Shown here: positions 1 through 5,433 of the stretch, piece after piece
How positions within the stretch are numbered: position 1 is the stretch's first letter
Layout: the number at the start of each line of letters is the position of its first letter
Assembly: GCA_003242495.1 (NCBI GenBank)
Contig: QGUO01000274.1
Location: 1-5,433 of the forward strand
DNA from: Pseudomonadota bacterium
GTDB lineage: Bacteria > Pseudomonadota > Gammaproteobacteria > Steroidobacterales > Steroidobacteraceae
Reading direction: 5' to 3'
Length of the DNA: 5,433 nucleotides
The notes under the pieces: model-generated
Databases searched by the model: none
What the model saw: the letters and a program-made list of their open reading frames with translations, nothing else
What the model was told of the DNA's origin: nothing
Translations under genes and position numbers: made by a program

Positions 1-2063
1 GCGTGGGACAGTACGACTACAGCCCGGCCGTTGAGCCCGGGGTGGGCCTGTACGTGGATGACGTCTACTTCGCGACACTGACCGGGTCGTTGCTCGATCT
101 GCTGGATCTCGATCGCCTGGAAATTCAGCGCGGACCGCAGGGCACGCTGTCGGGGCGCAACTCGATCGGGGGCGCCATCAAGCTGTATTCGCAGAAGCCG
201 ACCGGATCGAACAGTGGCAGCGTGCATGTGGCCTATGGCAGCCGCGAGCGGCTCGATATGCGGGGTAGCTACGACTTCAATATCACGACCAATCTCGATG
301 CCCGCATCGCGGCCGTTTCCAAGCGTCAGGACGGTTATGTGGACAACATCGATTTCGGCTGCGCCCATCCGCCCGGCTCGCCACTCAATCCAGACACCGG
401 AGGCGTGATGCCAACCGTGCCGGCCGGCGGAGACTGCCTGCTCAAGCGTGATGGCAATGTCGATTATCAGGCGGCACGCATGCAGCTTCGCTACCGGCCC
501 AGTGGCGCCGTGGATCTGCTCATCACCGGCGACTACACCAGTGACGATCGCAATCCGCCGGCGACGATACTGACCTACGCCGACAATCCGAATACCGGGG
601 CGGTGCGGGGCGAGGCGTTCAACGTTCCCTTCGACGAGCGCTTTCTGTGCGGTCGGTACTGCAGCTATGCGGCTGGCCTCGCGCCCGCCGATCCGGACAA
701 TGGTATTCCCTTCGGCGCGACACGGGTGCTCAACTCCCAGTACGAGGGCTGGGGTCTTTCGGCGCATGCGACCATCGATATCGGCGACCGCCTGCAGCTC
801 ACCTCGATCAGCGCCTACCGGGAGTATGATCTGGTATTCGCCTATGACGGTGATATGTCGCCGCTGCCGCTCAACAACGGCTACACCGACCTGAAGTTCG
901 ACTTCTTCAGCCAGGAGCTGCGTCTGAGCGGCTCCTCGATCACGGACACGGTGCATTACACGATCGGGGGATATTACAGCGACCAGGAATCGGTGTTCGC
1001 GAACGTGCAGGACATCCGCTACTCCGGCCTGCAATTCGCCAGCCTCGGAGACCGGGTGCCCGCCAAGACCGCTGCCGGCTTCGCGCATGTCGCGTGGAAC
1101 GTGGCAGGTGGGCTCACTCTCAATGGCGGTCTGCGCTACACGAAGGAGGAGAAGGATTATCACTTCTCGCGGCGCTTCGCAGACGGCTCGCCGGGGCAAC
1201 CTCAGGTCGGAGGCTTGGATGGTGCGAGCGGCGCGTACAGCGAAAGTCGCTTCGATTATCGCGCCAACGTTCAGTATCAGTGGACCCAGGACGTGATGAC
1301 CTACGTGCAGTACTCCACGGGGTTCAAGGGAGGAGGGATCAATCCGCGCCCGTTCTTCCCCTCGCAGGTGCAGCCGTTCGGGCCGGAATCGATCGATGCT
1401 TACGAAATCGGCATCAAGTCCGACTTTTTCGATCGCCGCATGCGCGTGAACGTCGCCGCATTCTTCAACGAGTATCAGGACATCCAGCTCGTGCTGCAGA
1501 CCTGTCCACAATTCAATCCGCCGGATGTTCCTCCGACAGTAGTGCTGCCTTGCGCGATGACAGCCAACGCGGGCGATGGCGAGGTCAAGGGCATCGAGCT
1601 CGAGGCGACGCTACGCCCGATCGACGGACTGCTCCTCGAGGGTTCGCTCAGCCACACCGACTTCGAGTACACGTCGATCGCGCCTGCCGCGCTCGGCGGC
1701 GTGCTGCTCACCGACGTCGCACCCTACTTCAGCGACTGGAAGCTGAGCTTCGGAAGTCAGTACCGGTTCGATCTCGCCGGTGGCTCGACGCTGACGCCAC
1801 GCATCGATGTGGCGTATCAATCCAGCTTCTACGTGACGACGACAGCGGCGCCGTACGGCTTCATTCCGAGCTATACGGTGGTGAATGCGCGCCTATTGTG
1901 GCGCGCCGCGGACGGGGATCTCGATGTCTCGGCGGAAGTCACCAACGTTCTGGACAGGTACTACTACGTGAACGCACTCGACACTTCCGGACGAGGGGGA
2001 TATGCGACGGCCAATCCTGGCCGGCCACGCGAGTGGGCTTTGTCCATTACCAAGCGATTCTAG
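1..2063 (+). CDS. TonB-dependent outer-membrane receptor, 5'-truncated by the window edge
   Basis: This is an outer-membrane active transporter that takes up a scarce substrate using TonB-ExbBD energy. The frame is open from the first bases (first full codon at base 3, a GTG that is probably an internal Val) to TAG at 2061-2063, leaving 686 residues. The visible part begins inside the plug domain: VDDVY near residue 18, then RGPQG at 43-47 and a GRNSIGGAI stretch at 51-59, the classic end-of-plug signature. Residues from about 70 to 686 form the beta-barrel, with alternating aromatic strands and the typical end, PGRPREW then a terminal Phe (KRF), the signal for BAM-mediated insertion. The signal peptide, TonB box and first half of the plug, perhaps 100-150 residues, lie outside the window. 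Six cysteines fall in three close pairs (120/145, 216/220, 501/517) in loop-like stretches, suggesting disulfide-pinned extracellular loops. The downstream genes suggest an organic catabolic substrate rather than a siderophore, but this is inference. Confidence 0.96.
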   Translation, partial: VGQYDYSPAVEPGVGLYVDDVYFATLTGSLLDLLDLDRLEIQRGPQGTLSGRNSIGGAIKLYSQKPTGSNSGSVHVAYGSRERLDMRGSYDFNITTNLDARIAAVSKRQDGYVDNIDFGCAHPPGSPLNPDTGGVMPTVPAGGDCLLKRDGNVDYQAARMQLRYRPSGAVDLLITGDYTSDDRNPPATILTYADNPNTGAVRGEAFNVPFDERFLCGRYCSYAAGLAPADPDNGIPFGATRVLNSQYEGWGLSAHATIDIGDRLQLTSISAYREYDLVFAYDGDMSPLPLNNGYTDLKFDFFSQELRLSGSSITDTVHYTIGGYYSDQESVFANVQDIRYSGLQFASLGDRVPAKTAAGFAHVAWNVAGGLTLNGGLRYTKEEKDYHFSRRFADGSPGQPQVGGLDGASGAYSESRFDYRANVQYQWTQDVMTYVQYSTGFKGGGINPRPFFPSQVQPFGPESIDAYEIGIKSDFFDRRMRVNVAAFFNEYQDIQLVLQTCPQFNPPDVPPTVVLPCAMTANAGDGEVKGIELEATLRPIDGLLLEGSLSHTDFEYTSIAPAALGGVLLTDVAPYFSDWKLSFGSQYRFDLAGGSTLTPRIDVAYQSSFYVTTTAAPYGFIPSYTVVNARLLWRAADGDLDVSAEVTNVLDRYYYVNALDTSGRGGYATANPGRPREWALSITKRF

Positions 2064-2089
2064 AGAGGGAGCTGCCGCGGACCACGCGG

Positions 2090-2163
2090 ACTGCATCTCG
2101 TCAGCACCGAAGCTGCAGCCACCGTCGATGCGCGGCGTATCGGTTGCGCTGGCGAGATGCAGT
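2090..2163. repeat. Near-perfect 16-bp inverted repeat / potential long hairpin between receptor and SnoaL gene
   Basis: The left arm ACTGCATCTCGTCAGC (2090-2105) and right arm GCTGGCGAGATGCAGT (2148-2163) are reverse complements at 15 of 16 positions; the one mismatch would be a U-G wobble in the + strand RNA. Just inside, ACCGA (2106-2110) can pair with TCGGT (2140-2144), leaving a 3-nt bulge, so a transcript could form about 21 pairs with a 29-nt apical loop. No T-tract follows the right arm, so it is not a standard intrinsic terminator. It starts 26 bases after the receptor stop and ends 40 bases before the next start. Possible roles are an mRNA stabiliser or processing site, an attenuator, a repeat-family element, or a protein-binding site. 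Confidence 0.7.
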
Positions 2164-2203
2164 GCTCACCACGATGTCAGAAAGCGGTTGCCGAGGACCG
2201 TGC

Positions 2204-2824
2204 ATGAACGATGAGTTGACCGAGCTGAAAGATCAGGTGCGAGAGCTGAGTGCGGCACTCGCCACGTTGGAGCGGCGTATGCGCGTGGCGGAAGCGTACA
2301 GGCTCATATGCAACCTGCAGGCGGCGTATGGCTACTATGTGGACAAGGGACTTTGGGACAAGGCGGCGGACCTGTTTGCGCCGGACGGTTCGCTCGAGCT
2401 GGCCGGGCGCGGGGTGTACTGCGGACGGGAGCGGGTGAGGGAGTATCTCCATCATTTGCCGCGCTACGGTTACGGCGTGCTGTACAACCACATGCAGCTG
2501 CAGCCGGTCATTCACATCGACATCGACAACGGCACTGCGCAAGGGCGCTGGCGTTCGTTCATGCAGGTCGGCGCACTCGGCGCCGAGGCCAGGTGGGGGG
2601 AGGCGACCTACGAGAACGAGTACCGGCTCGTCGGCGAGCGGTGGCGGATCTCCAAGCTGCACGGCTACATGAACTTTTACGTCGAGTACGATGAGGGATG
2701 GCACAAGGGTGGGGTGCCGTTGCTCCGTTCCATCGAGGGGCTTACACCGGATCGTCCGCCCACGGTGGAGTACGAGACGTTTCCGCATCCGTTCGTGGCG
2801 CCGTTTCACTACGATGAGGTGTGA
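2204..2824 (+). CDS. SnoaL_4-type NTF2-fold protein, possible dehydratase/isomerase
   Basis: The 206-residue protein starts at ATG 2204, with GAGGA at 2193-2197 six bases upstream. An in-frame ATG at 2174 would add ten residues but lacks an obvious ribosome site. Residues 1-30 form a charged heptad-like helix, probably a coiled coil. Residues ~30-160 are a SnoaL-like domain: helix with Y42 and D47, then GLWDKAADLF, N95-H96-M97, a GRW strand at 114-116 and a final strand near 147-158. The last ~45 residues are a Pro- and aromatic-rich tail. No signal peptide or membrane segment is visible, so it should be cytoplasmic. The Tyr-x4-Asp spacing plus a His before the third strand matches my recollection of the BaiE bile acid dehydratase site (Tyr30, Asp35, His83); the position matching BaiE Arg146 appears to be Asn157. 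The family also includes scytalone dehydratase-like and ring-dioxygenase beta-subunit-like proteins. The fold is a confident call; the reaction and substrate are inference. Confidence 0.9.
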   Translation: MNDELTELKDQVRELSAALATLERRMRVAEAYRLICNLQAAYGYYVDKGLWDKAADLFAPDGSLELAGRGVYCGRERVREYLHHLPRYGYGVLYNHMQLQPVIHIDIDNGTAQGRWRSFMQVGALGAEARWGEATYENEYRLVGERWRISKLHGYMNFYVEYDEGWHKGGVPLLRSIEGLTPDRPPTVEYETFPHPFVAPFHYDEV

Positions 2825-2837
2825 ACTGGACGTTTGC

Positions 2838-2848
2838 GGGAGGGGGGA
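2838..2848 (+). promoter_or_regulatory. Strong purine-rich Shine-Dalgarno for the mini-ORF
   Basis: GGGAGGGGGGA lies 14 bases after the stop of the first SnoaL gene and four bases before ATG 2853. It is stronger than the sites in front of the annotated neighbours (GAGGA before 2204 and 3405, GGGGAG before 2891). It is 42 bases from ATG 2891, too far to serve the second SnoaL gene directly, so any role there would be through translational coupling. Confidence 0.45.
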
Positions 2849-2852
2849 CGTG

Positions 2853-2894
2853 ATGAATCCAGAAGCCTATGACCGGGGAGCGGGCCGACCATGA
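2853..2894 (+). CDS. Putative 13-residue leader/coupling mini-ORF
   Basis: ATG 2853 opens a 13-codon frame (MNPEAYDRGAGRP) ending with TGA at 2892-2894. The stop overlaps the ATG of the next gene as ATGA, the usual arrangement for translational coupling. A strong Shine-Dalgarno sits immediately upstream, and an in-frame GTG at 2850 is an alternative start. The peptide has no recognisable motif and no run of one amino acid, so amino-acid attenuation is unlikely. It may be a chance ORF; if translated, its probable job is delivering ribosomes to the next start. Confidence 0.35.
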   Translation: MNPEAYDRGAGRP

Positions 2895-3370
2895 GCGAGG
2901 ACAGAAGATCGCAAGTGGTGTCCTCCCTGGAGGAGCAGCGCCGACTCCTGCGCAGCGATGTGCCTCAACTGGCAGCCAACAAGCAACTGGTCTACGACAT
3001 GTACCGGGAAATCGTTCAGGGTGGCCGGGCCGAGCTCGCCGAGAAATACTTCACGGCCGACTACATACAGCATAATCCTAACGTCCCCTCCGGACGGGCC
3101 GCGCTGGTCGACTATCTGCGCGGCTCTCGTCCGGCGCGACCGATCGAGCCGAAGATTACGCTGCCGATCATCAACATGATCGCCGAGCGCGACTTCGTGC
3201 TCGTGGTTTGCGAGCGACACGAGGTCGATGCTTCGGGTGAGCCCTACGTGACCACCTGGTTCGACCTGTATCGCATCGAGAACGGCAAGATCGCCGAGCA
3301 CTGGGACCCGGCACTGAAAACTCCCAAGATGGCGCGCTTCGATCCGAACGTGTCCACTTCTCTCGCCTGA
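2891..3370 (+). CDS. SnoaL-like (NTF2-fold) protein, predicted aldol-condensation/cyclase-type family
   Basis: The 159-residue soluble protein starts at ATG 2891, with GGGGAG at 2875-2880 ten bases upstream and a possible coupled entry from the preceding mini-ORF. Residues 1-28 are a polar helix; the SnoaL-like domain runs from ~30 to 140. Its hallmarks are clear: ADYIQHNP at 56-63 followed by GRAALVDYL at 68-76, the central strand with CERHEVD (107-113), and TTWFDLYRIENGKIAEHWD at 121-139, the conserved terminal strand of the SnoaL polyketide-cyclase / SnoaL-like aldol-condensation group. H61, H110, H137 and D139 are candidate active-site residues. Normal members usually end soon after EHWD; this one has a further 20 residues. 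It differs clearly from the SnoaL_4 protein just upstream, so the pair is not a recent tandem duplication. Within the operon it may catalyse a cofactor-free C-C or elimination/isomerisation step; the substrate is not deducible. Confidence 0.9.
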   Translation: MSEDRRSQVVSSLEEQRRLLRSDVPQLAANKQLVYDMYREIVQGGRAELAEKYFTADYIQHNPNVPSGRAALVDYLRGSRPARPIEPKITLPIINMIAERDFVLVVCERHEVDASGEPYVTTWFDLYRIENGKIAEHWDPALKTPKMARFDPNVSTSLA

Positions 3371-3404
3371 GAGACACATCCGAGGCGGCGGTTCGAGGAC
3401 AGTC

Positions 3405-4697
3405 ATGGCCATTGTTCCAGCAACGTCAGCCGCCGAGGAACAGGCGGACGAGCGTCTGACGCCCCGATCGCTTGCGACGCTGATCGCGTGCGCAGCGATG
3501 ATGATGATCGAGGGCTATGATCTCGCGGCAATGCCGCTCGCTGTGCCGTTGGTGAGCGACGCCTGGCAGCTTGCGCCAGAGAACTTCGCGGTCGCGCTCT
3601 CGGCAATCGTGCTCGGCATCGGCATTGCCGCGGTGACACTGGCCCCCCTGGGTGATCGAGTCGACCGGCGGAACATGATCCTGGGAACGGCAGCGATCGT
3701 GACGCTGGCGACGTTCGGCACTGCCACCGCGACCAGTGTAAGCGAGCTGTTTGTATGGCGACTGCTGAACGGCCTTGCGCTCGGCGCCTGTCTGCCCAAC
3801 ATCACTGCCATGGTCGCGCGCATAGCGCCGGGGCGCATTCGTGCTCGCGCGCTGACGCTGGTGTCGACGGCGATCCCGATCGGAGCAGTGCTGGCCGCCT
3901 TGCTCGCGAGCCCATTGGCGACATTCGGTAGCTGGCAGTTCATTTTCACAGCCGCCGGGTTGGTGACGCTCGTGGTCACGGGCGTGATGTGGTTTTTGCT
4001 GAGCAGTGCGGAGATGCGTGGGCGGCTGGCGAACAGAGAGGTGGATCGCTCGGCCGCGAGTGCGGTTGTCCCCGACAGGGATTCGAAAGCCGATCTCGCG
4101 TTTCCGGTGTTCGCCTTGCTACGACGTGCCTATCTGCCTTCGACGATCGTGTTTCTCGGCCTGGCGACCACCAACACCTTCCTGGTCTACATGCTCATCA
4201 GCTGGTTGCCTACCGTGTTGCCGATGAGCGGCATTACCGTTGCGGAAGCGGCGCGCTTGAGCTCGCTCGTGCAGGGCGGTGGCATCATCGGCAGCTTGAT
4301 ATATGCCTACTTTCTCGATCGCAAGCGGGCGATCAAGGCGCTCGCCACGGGCTACGTCATGGCAATCGGTGCGCTTCTGATTCTCGCCGGCGGTCAGCTG
4401 GATACGTTGCCGCTTGCAGCGATGCTGCTGGTGGTCGGCACCAGCATCTCGGGAGCGCACACCGCGATCATGATCCTGGGCATGAGCTTCTACCCGGCAC
4501 ACATGCTCTCGAGTGCGGTGGGCTTGAAGATTGCCGTGACCCGTTCCGGGGCGGTGTTGGGCCCGCTCGCTGGGGGCTGGGTGATTGCGGCCGCGCCCGG
4601 CATCGGGCCGTTCATGCTGGTGGCAGCCATTCCGGCAGTTCTCGCGGTGCTCTGGGTGCTGGCCGTCCCGGTCGTGCGCGGTACCTGGCGGATCTGA
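3405..4697 (+). CDS. MFS transporter, aromatic acid:H+ symporter (AAHS)-like
   Basis: This is a 430-residue inner-membrane carrier with about 12 hydrophobic helices, a cytoplasmic N-terminus of ~20 residues and a central cytoplasmic loop at ~201-236. The start ATG 3405 has GAGGA at 3395-3399, five bases upstream. Family marks are IEGYD (35-39) in helix 1, the counterpart of the DGxD motif of PcaK-type carriers with Glu replacing the first Asp; motif A between helices 2 and 3, LGDRVDRRN (82-90); WRLLNGLALGACLPN (118-132) in helix 4; a degenerate second motif A, YFLDRKRA (302-309); and YPAH then GPLAGGW (363-392) in helices 10-11. Length is normal for the family (~430-460). It follows the second SnoaL gene by 34 bases and is probably cotranscribed. 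It would move an organic acid or small aromatic/polycyclic compound across the inner membrane, most likely inward with protons; the exact substrate is unknown. Its 3' end is overlapped antisense by the open frame of the broken glycosyltransferase. Confidence 0.93.
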   Translation: MAIVPATSAAEEQADERLTPRSLATLIACAAMMMIEGYDLAAMPLAVPLVSDAWQLAPENFAVALSAIVLGIGIAAVTLAPLGDRVDRRNMILGTAAIVTLATFGTATATSVSELFVWRLLNGLALGACLPNITAMVARIAPGRIRARALTLVSTAIPIGAVLAALLASPLATFGSWQFIFTAAGLVTLVVTGVMWFLLSSAEMRGRLANREVDRSAASAVVPDRDSKADLAFPVFALLRRAYLPSTIVFLGLATTNTFLVYMLISWLPTVLPMSGITVAEAARLSSLVQGGGIIGSLIYAYFLDRKRAIKALATGYVMAIGALLILAGGQLDTLPLAAMLLVVGTSISGAHTAIMILGMSFYPAHMLSSAVGLKIAVTRSGAVLGPLAGGWVIAAAPGIGPFMLVAAIPAVLAVLWVLAVPVVRGTWRI

Positions 4698-4956
4698 AAG
4701 ACATGCAGAGCAAACGGGGCGAGTGGTCGGTAGAGCCGGCAAGGATGCGCGCAACACCTTCGGCGCGCTTTACCGCCATGGCGGTGTCGCTGTCGCACCG
4801 CGAGGCCAGCGCCGCCTGGATCTCCTTCACCAGGGGCGTAATGTTCCCCGCCTCGTTATACACCGGAATGACCACCGTCAGCGCGGGCACCTCGTGCGCC
4901 GCCGACGGTTGCGGCCAAGGTTCAGGCCTGGTTGGGAGCTGCATTGAGCTGGGCAT
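4612..4956 (-). pseudogene. Truncated family 2 glycosyltransferase (N-terminal fragment only)
   Basis: Reading leftward from ATG 4956 (alternative ATG 4944), the frame encodes a Pro-rich start and then LTVVIPVYNEAGNITPLVKE at residues 26-45, the unmistakable first beta-strand and nucleotide-sugar-binding loop of GT-A family 2 enzymes (dolichol-phosphate-mannose / undecaprenyl-phosphate sugar transferase type). Recognisable similarity stops near residue 52 (base ~4801). The DDGS and DxD segments that should follow are absent. The frame continues through unrelated sequence, crosses the MFS stop and ends antisense to the MFS gene at 4612, giving 114 residues against the usual ~240-330. Residues 55-72 might retain a little of the segment after the lost DDGS motif, but this is uncertain. 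The start overlaps the end of the LAB_N gene by 35 bases, as expected for an operon partner that sugar-modifies lipid carriers or LPS. It cannot be an active transferase as it stands. Confidence 0.78.
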
Positions 4957-5236
4957 GGCGCGCCATCATGAGATTGTAAGTCGCCACCGCCATGGGGAAG
5001 AGGTTCGAGAGCACGCCGACCGAGTCATTCTTGCCCCAGATGAAGTAGGCGAGCAACAGGCCGCTGCCGGTGATGGTCATCATCCAGAATAAAGTCGGAA
5101 TCACGGGTCGGCGGTGCTTGCGTGTCGCGAAAACCTGGACGATCCAGCGGCCAGAAAACATGAAAACGCCCAGGTAGCCGACCAGCTTCCAGGGGGTGAC
5201 CACGATGTCGAATAGTTCGAAGAGGGGGGTGTGCAC
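4922..5236 (-). CDS. LAB_N (lipid A biosynthesis N-terminal) domain small membrane protein
   Basis: The 104-residue protein has three hydrophobic helices, at about residues 15-36, 46-67 and 72-92. The pattern follows the LAB_N domain: WKLVGYLG at 16-23, FSGRWIVQ at 27-34, RRPVIPTLFW at 42-51, then GSGLLLAYF and NDSVGVLSNLF. It is an inner-membrane protein of a family usually found next to GT2 glycosyltransferases in lipid-carrier or LPS sugar modification operons, which fits the GT2 start overlapping its 3' end. I chose GTG 5236, with GAGG eight bases upstream, because it gives the usual length for stand-alone members. The frame stays open to ATG 5419, but the added N-terminal sequence does not look like the family. 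ATG 5243 is in another frame. The gene looks intact although its partner is broken. Exact biochemical role is unknown. Confidence 0.85.
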   Translation of the reverse strand: MHTPLFELFDIVVTPWKLVGYLGVFMFSGRWIVQVFATRKHRRPVIPTLFWMMTITGSGLLLAYFIWGKNDSVGVLSNLFPMAVATYNLMMARHAQLNAAPNQA

Positions 5237-5271
5237 GGCACATGCCTCGGTGGCTGGGGTTCCCGGAAAGC

Positions 5272-5287
5272 TTGACCTTAGAGTCAA
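5272..5287. promoter_or_regulatory. Inverted repeat TTGAC-N6-GTCAA upstream of the LAB_N gene, possible operator/promoter part
   Basis: TTGAC (5272-5276) and GTCAA (5283-5287) form a perfect 5-bp dyad with a 6-bp spacer, 36-51 bases upstream of the LAB_N start. On the - strand it presents TTGACT, a good -35 hexamer, but the hexamer 17 bases on (GGGAAC) is a poor -10. The dyad could be a repressor or activator site; I cannot assign a regulator. Confidence 0.3.
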
Positions 5288-5385
5288 TTCAATCGCTTTT
5301 ACCGCGGGCTGAACGACAGCGACTGCGCTGCAGCCGCGCGGGTAGCCTCTGTAAAGCGATACCATCCTCCGGAAGATTGCAGCGG

Positions 5386-5406
5386 CGCTACGTATCGACC
5401 GTAGCG
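5386..5406. repeat. Short perfect inverted repeat, 7-bp arms with 7-nt loop
   Basis: CGCTACG (5386-5392) and CGTAGCG (5400-5406) are exact reverse complements around TATCGAC. There is no T-tract on either side. It lies in the 197-base stretch upstream of the LAB_N gene (5237-5433), where I see no supported gene. It may be a weak hairpin, an operator, or chance in GC-rich DNA. Confidence 0.3.
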
Positions 5407-5433
5407 GACGCGCCGGCACCGCTTCCCAGCAAT

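Noticed and set aside
1094..2203. The SnoaL_4 reading frame stays open about 1.1 kb upstream of its start, suggesting a 576-residue protein
   Set aside because: The upstream part is an out-of-frame Arg/Ser-rich shadow of the receptor gene. Family similarity and the SD place the start at 2204.
2177..2809. Long - strand open frame opposite the first SnoaL gene
   Set aside because: GC-rich shadow frame with no recognisable domain; the + strand frame has a clear SnoaL fold and ribosome site.
2867..3412. 181-residue - strand open frame opposite the second SnoaL gene
   Set aside because: It is antisense to a gene with strong SnoaL motifs, has His/Arg-rich composition and shows no domain.
4119..4757. 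212-residue - strand frame that might hold the missing glycosyltransferase body
   Set aside because: I looked for DDGS, DxD or membrane segments of GT2 in it and found none; it is the antisense of the MFS gene.
4772..4801. Perfect palindrome ACCGCCATGGCGGT (4772-4785) and an overlapping 6-bp stem GCGGTG/CACCGC (4781-4801), considered as a terminator for the MFS operon
   Set aside because: There is no T-tract on either strand and it lies in the remnant GT2 coding sequence; likely chance in GC-rich DNA.
3989..5092. 367-residue + strand frame spanning the MFS 3' half and the LAB_N region
   Set aside because: Gly/Arg/His-rich shadow of the MFS gene that continues antisense to LAB_N; no family features.
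5237..5419. N-terminal extension of the LAB_N frame to ATG 5365 or ATG 5419
   Set aside because: The ATG 5365 has its GGAGG touching the start, and the extension has no family resemblance; GTG 5236 has a well-spaced GAGG and gives the normal family length.
1..5433. CRISPR array, tRNA, rRNA, transposase or IS ends
   Set aside because: I saw no repeated spacer pattern, no cloverleaf-like or rRNA sequence and no transposase motif; the rearrangement at ~4700-4810 shows no recognisable IS ends.

Overview
The window is GC-rich, densely coded DNA from a Gram-negative bacterium: it carries an outer-membrane TonB-dependent receptor and an inner-membrane lipid-A/LPS-type protein. The receptor style, the tandem SnoaL/NTF2-fold proteins and the aromatic-acid-type MFS carrier suggest a catabolically versatile proteobacterium, such as a sphingomonad-like alphaproteobacterium or a Steroidobacter-like gammaproteobacterium. 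The sequence alone does not settle which.

Left and centre (1-4697, + strand): four genes run in the same direction. They are a 5'-truncated TonB-dependent receptor (1-2063), a SnoaL_4-type NTF2-fold protein with an N-terminal coiled coil (2204-2824), a second and different SnoaL-like protein (2891-3370), and a 12-helix MFS carrier resembling the aromatic acid:H+ symporter family (3405-4697). The gaps are 140, 66 and 34 bases. The 140-base gap holds a near-perfect 16-bp inverted repeat that could fold into a long hairpin. The 66-base gap holds a 13-codon mini-ORF behind a strong Shine-Dalgarno, and its stop overlaps the next start (ATGA). I read the set as an uptake and processing module for a small hydrophobic or aromatic/polycyclic compound: outer-membrane import, one or two cofactor-free dehydratase/isomerase/aldolase-type steps, and inner-membrane transport. 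The substrate is inferred only broadly.

Right (4698-5433, - strand): a short three-helix LAB_N (lipid A biosynthesis N-terminal domain) protein overlaps the start of a family 2 glycosyltransferase. That glycosyltransferase keeps only its first ~52 recognisable residues before the frame runs into unrelated sequence and the antisense of the MFS gene. This is probably a rearrangement junction where the catabolic cluster abuts a broken lipid/LPS glycosylation operon. Upstream of the LAB_N gene (5237-5433) I see no gene, only two short inverted repeats.

The most noteworthy points are the dehydratase-like Tyr/Asp/His arrangement in the first SnoaL protein (as in bile acid 7-alpha-dehydratase BaiE, but with the Arg position changed to Asn), the 16-bp hairpin, the coupled mini-ORF, and the truncated glycosyltransferase marking the cluster edge.
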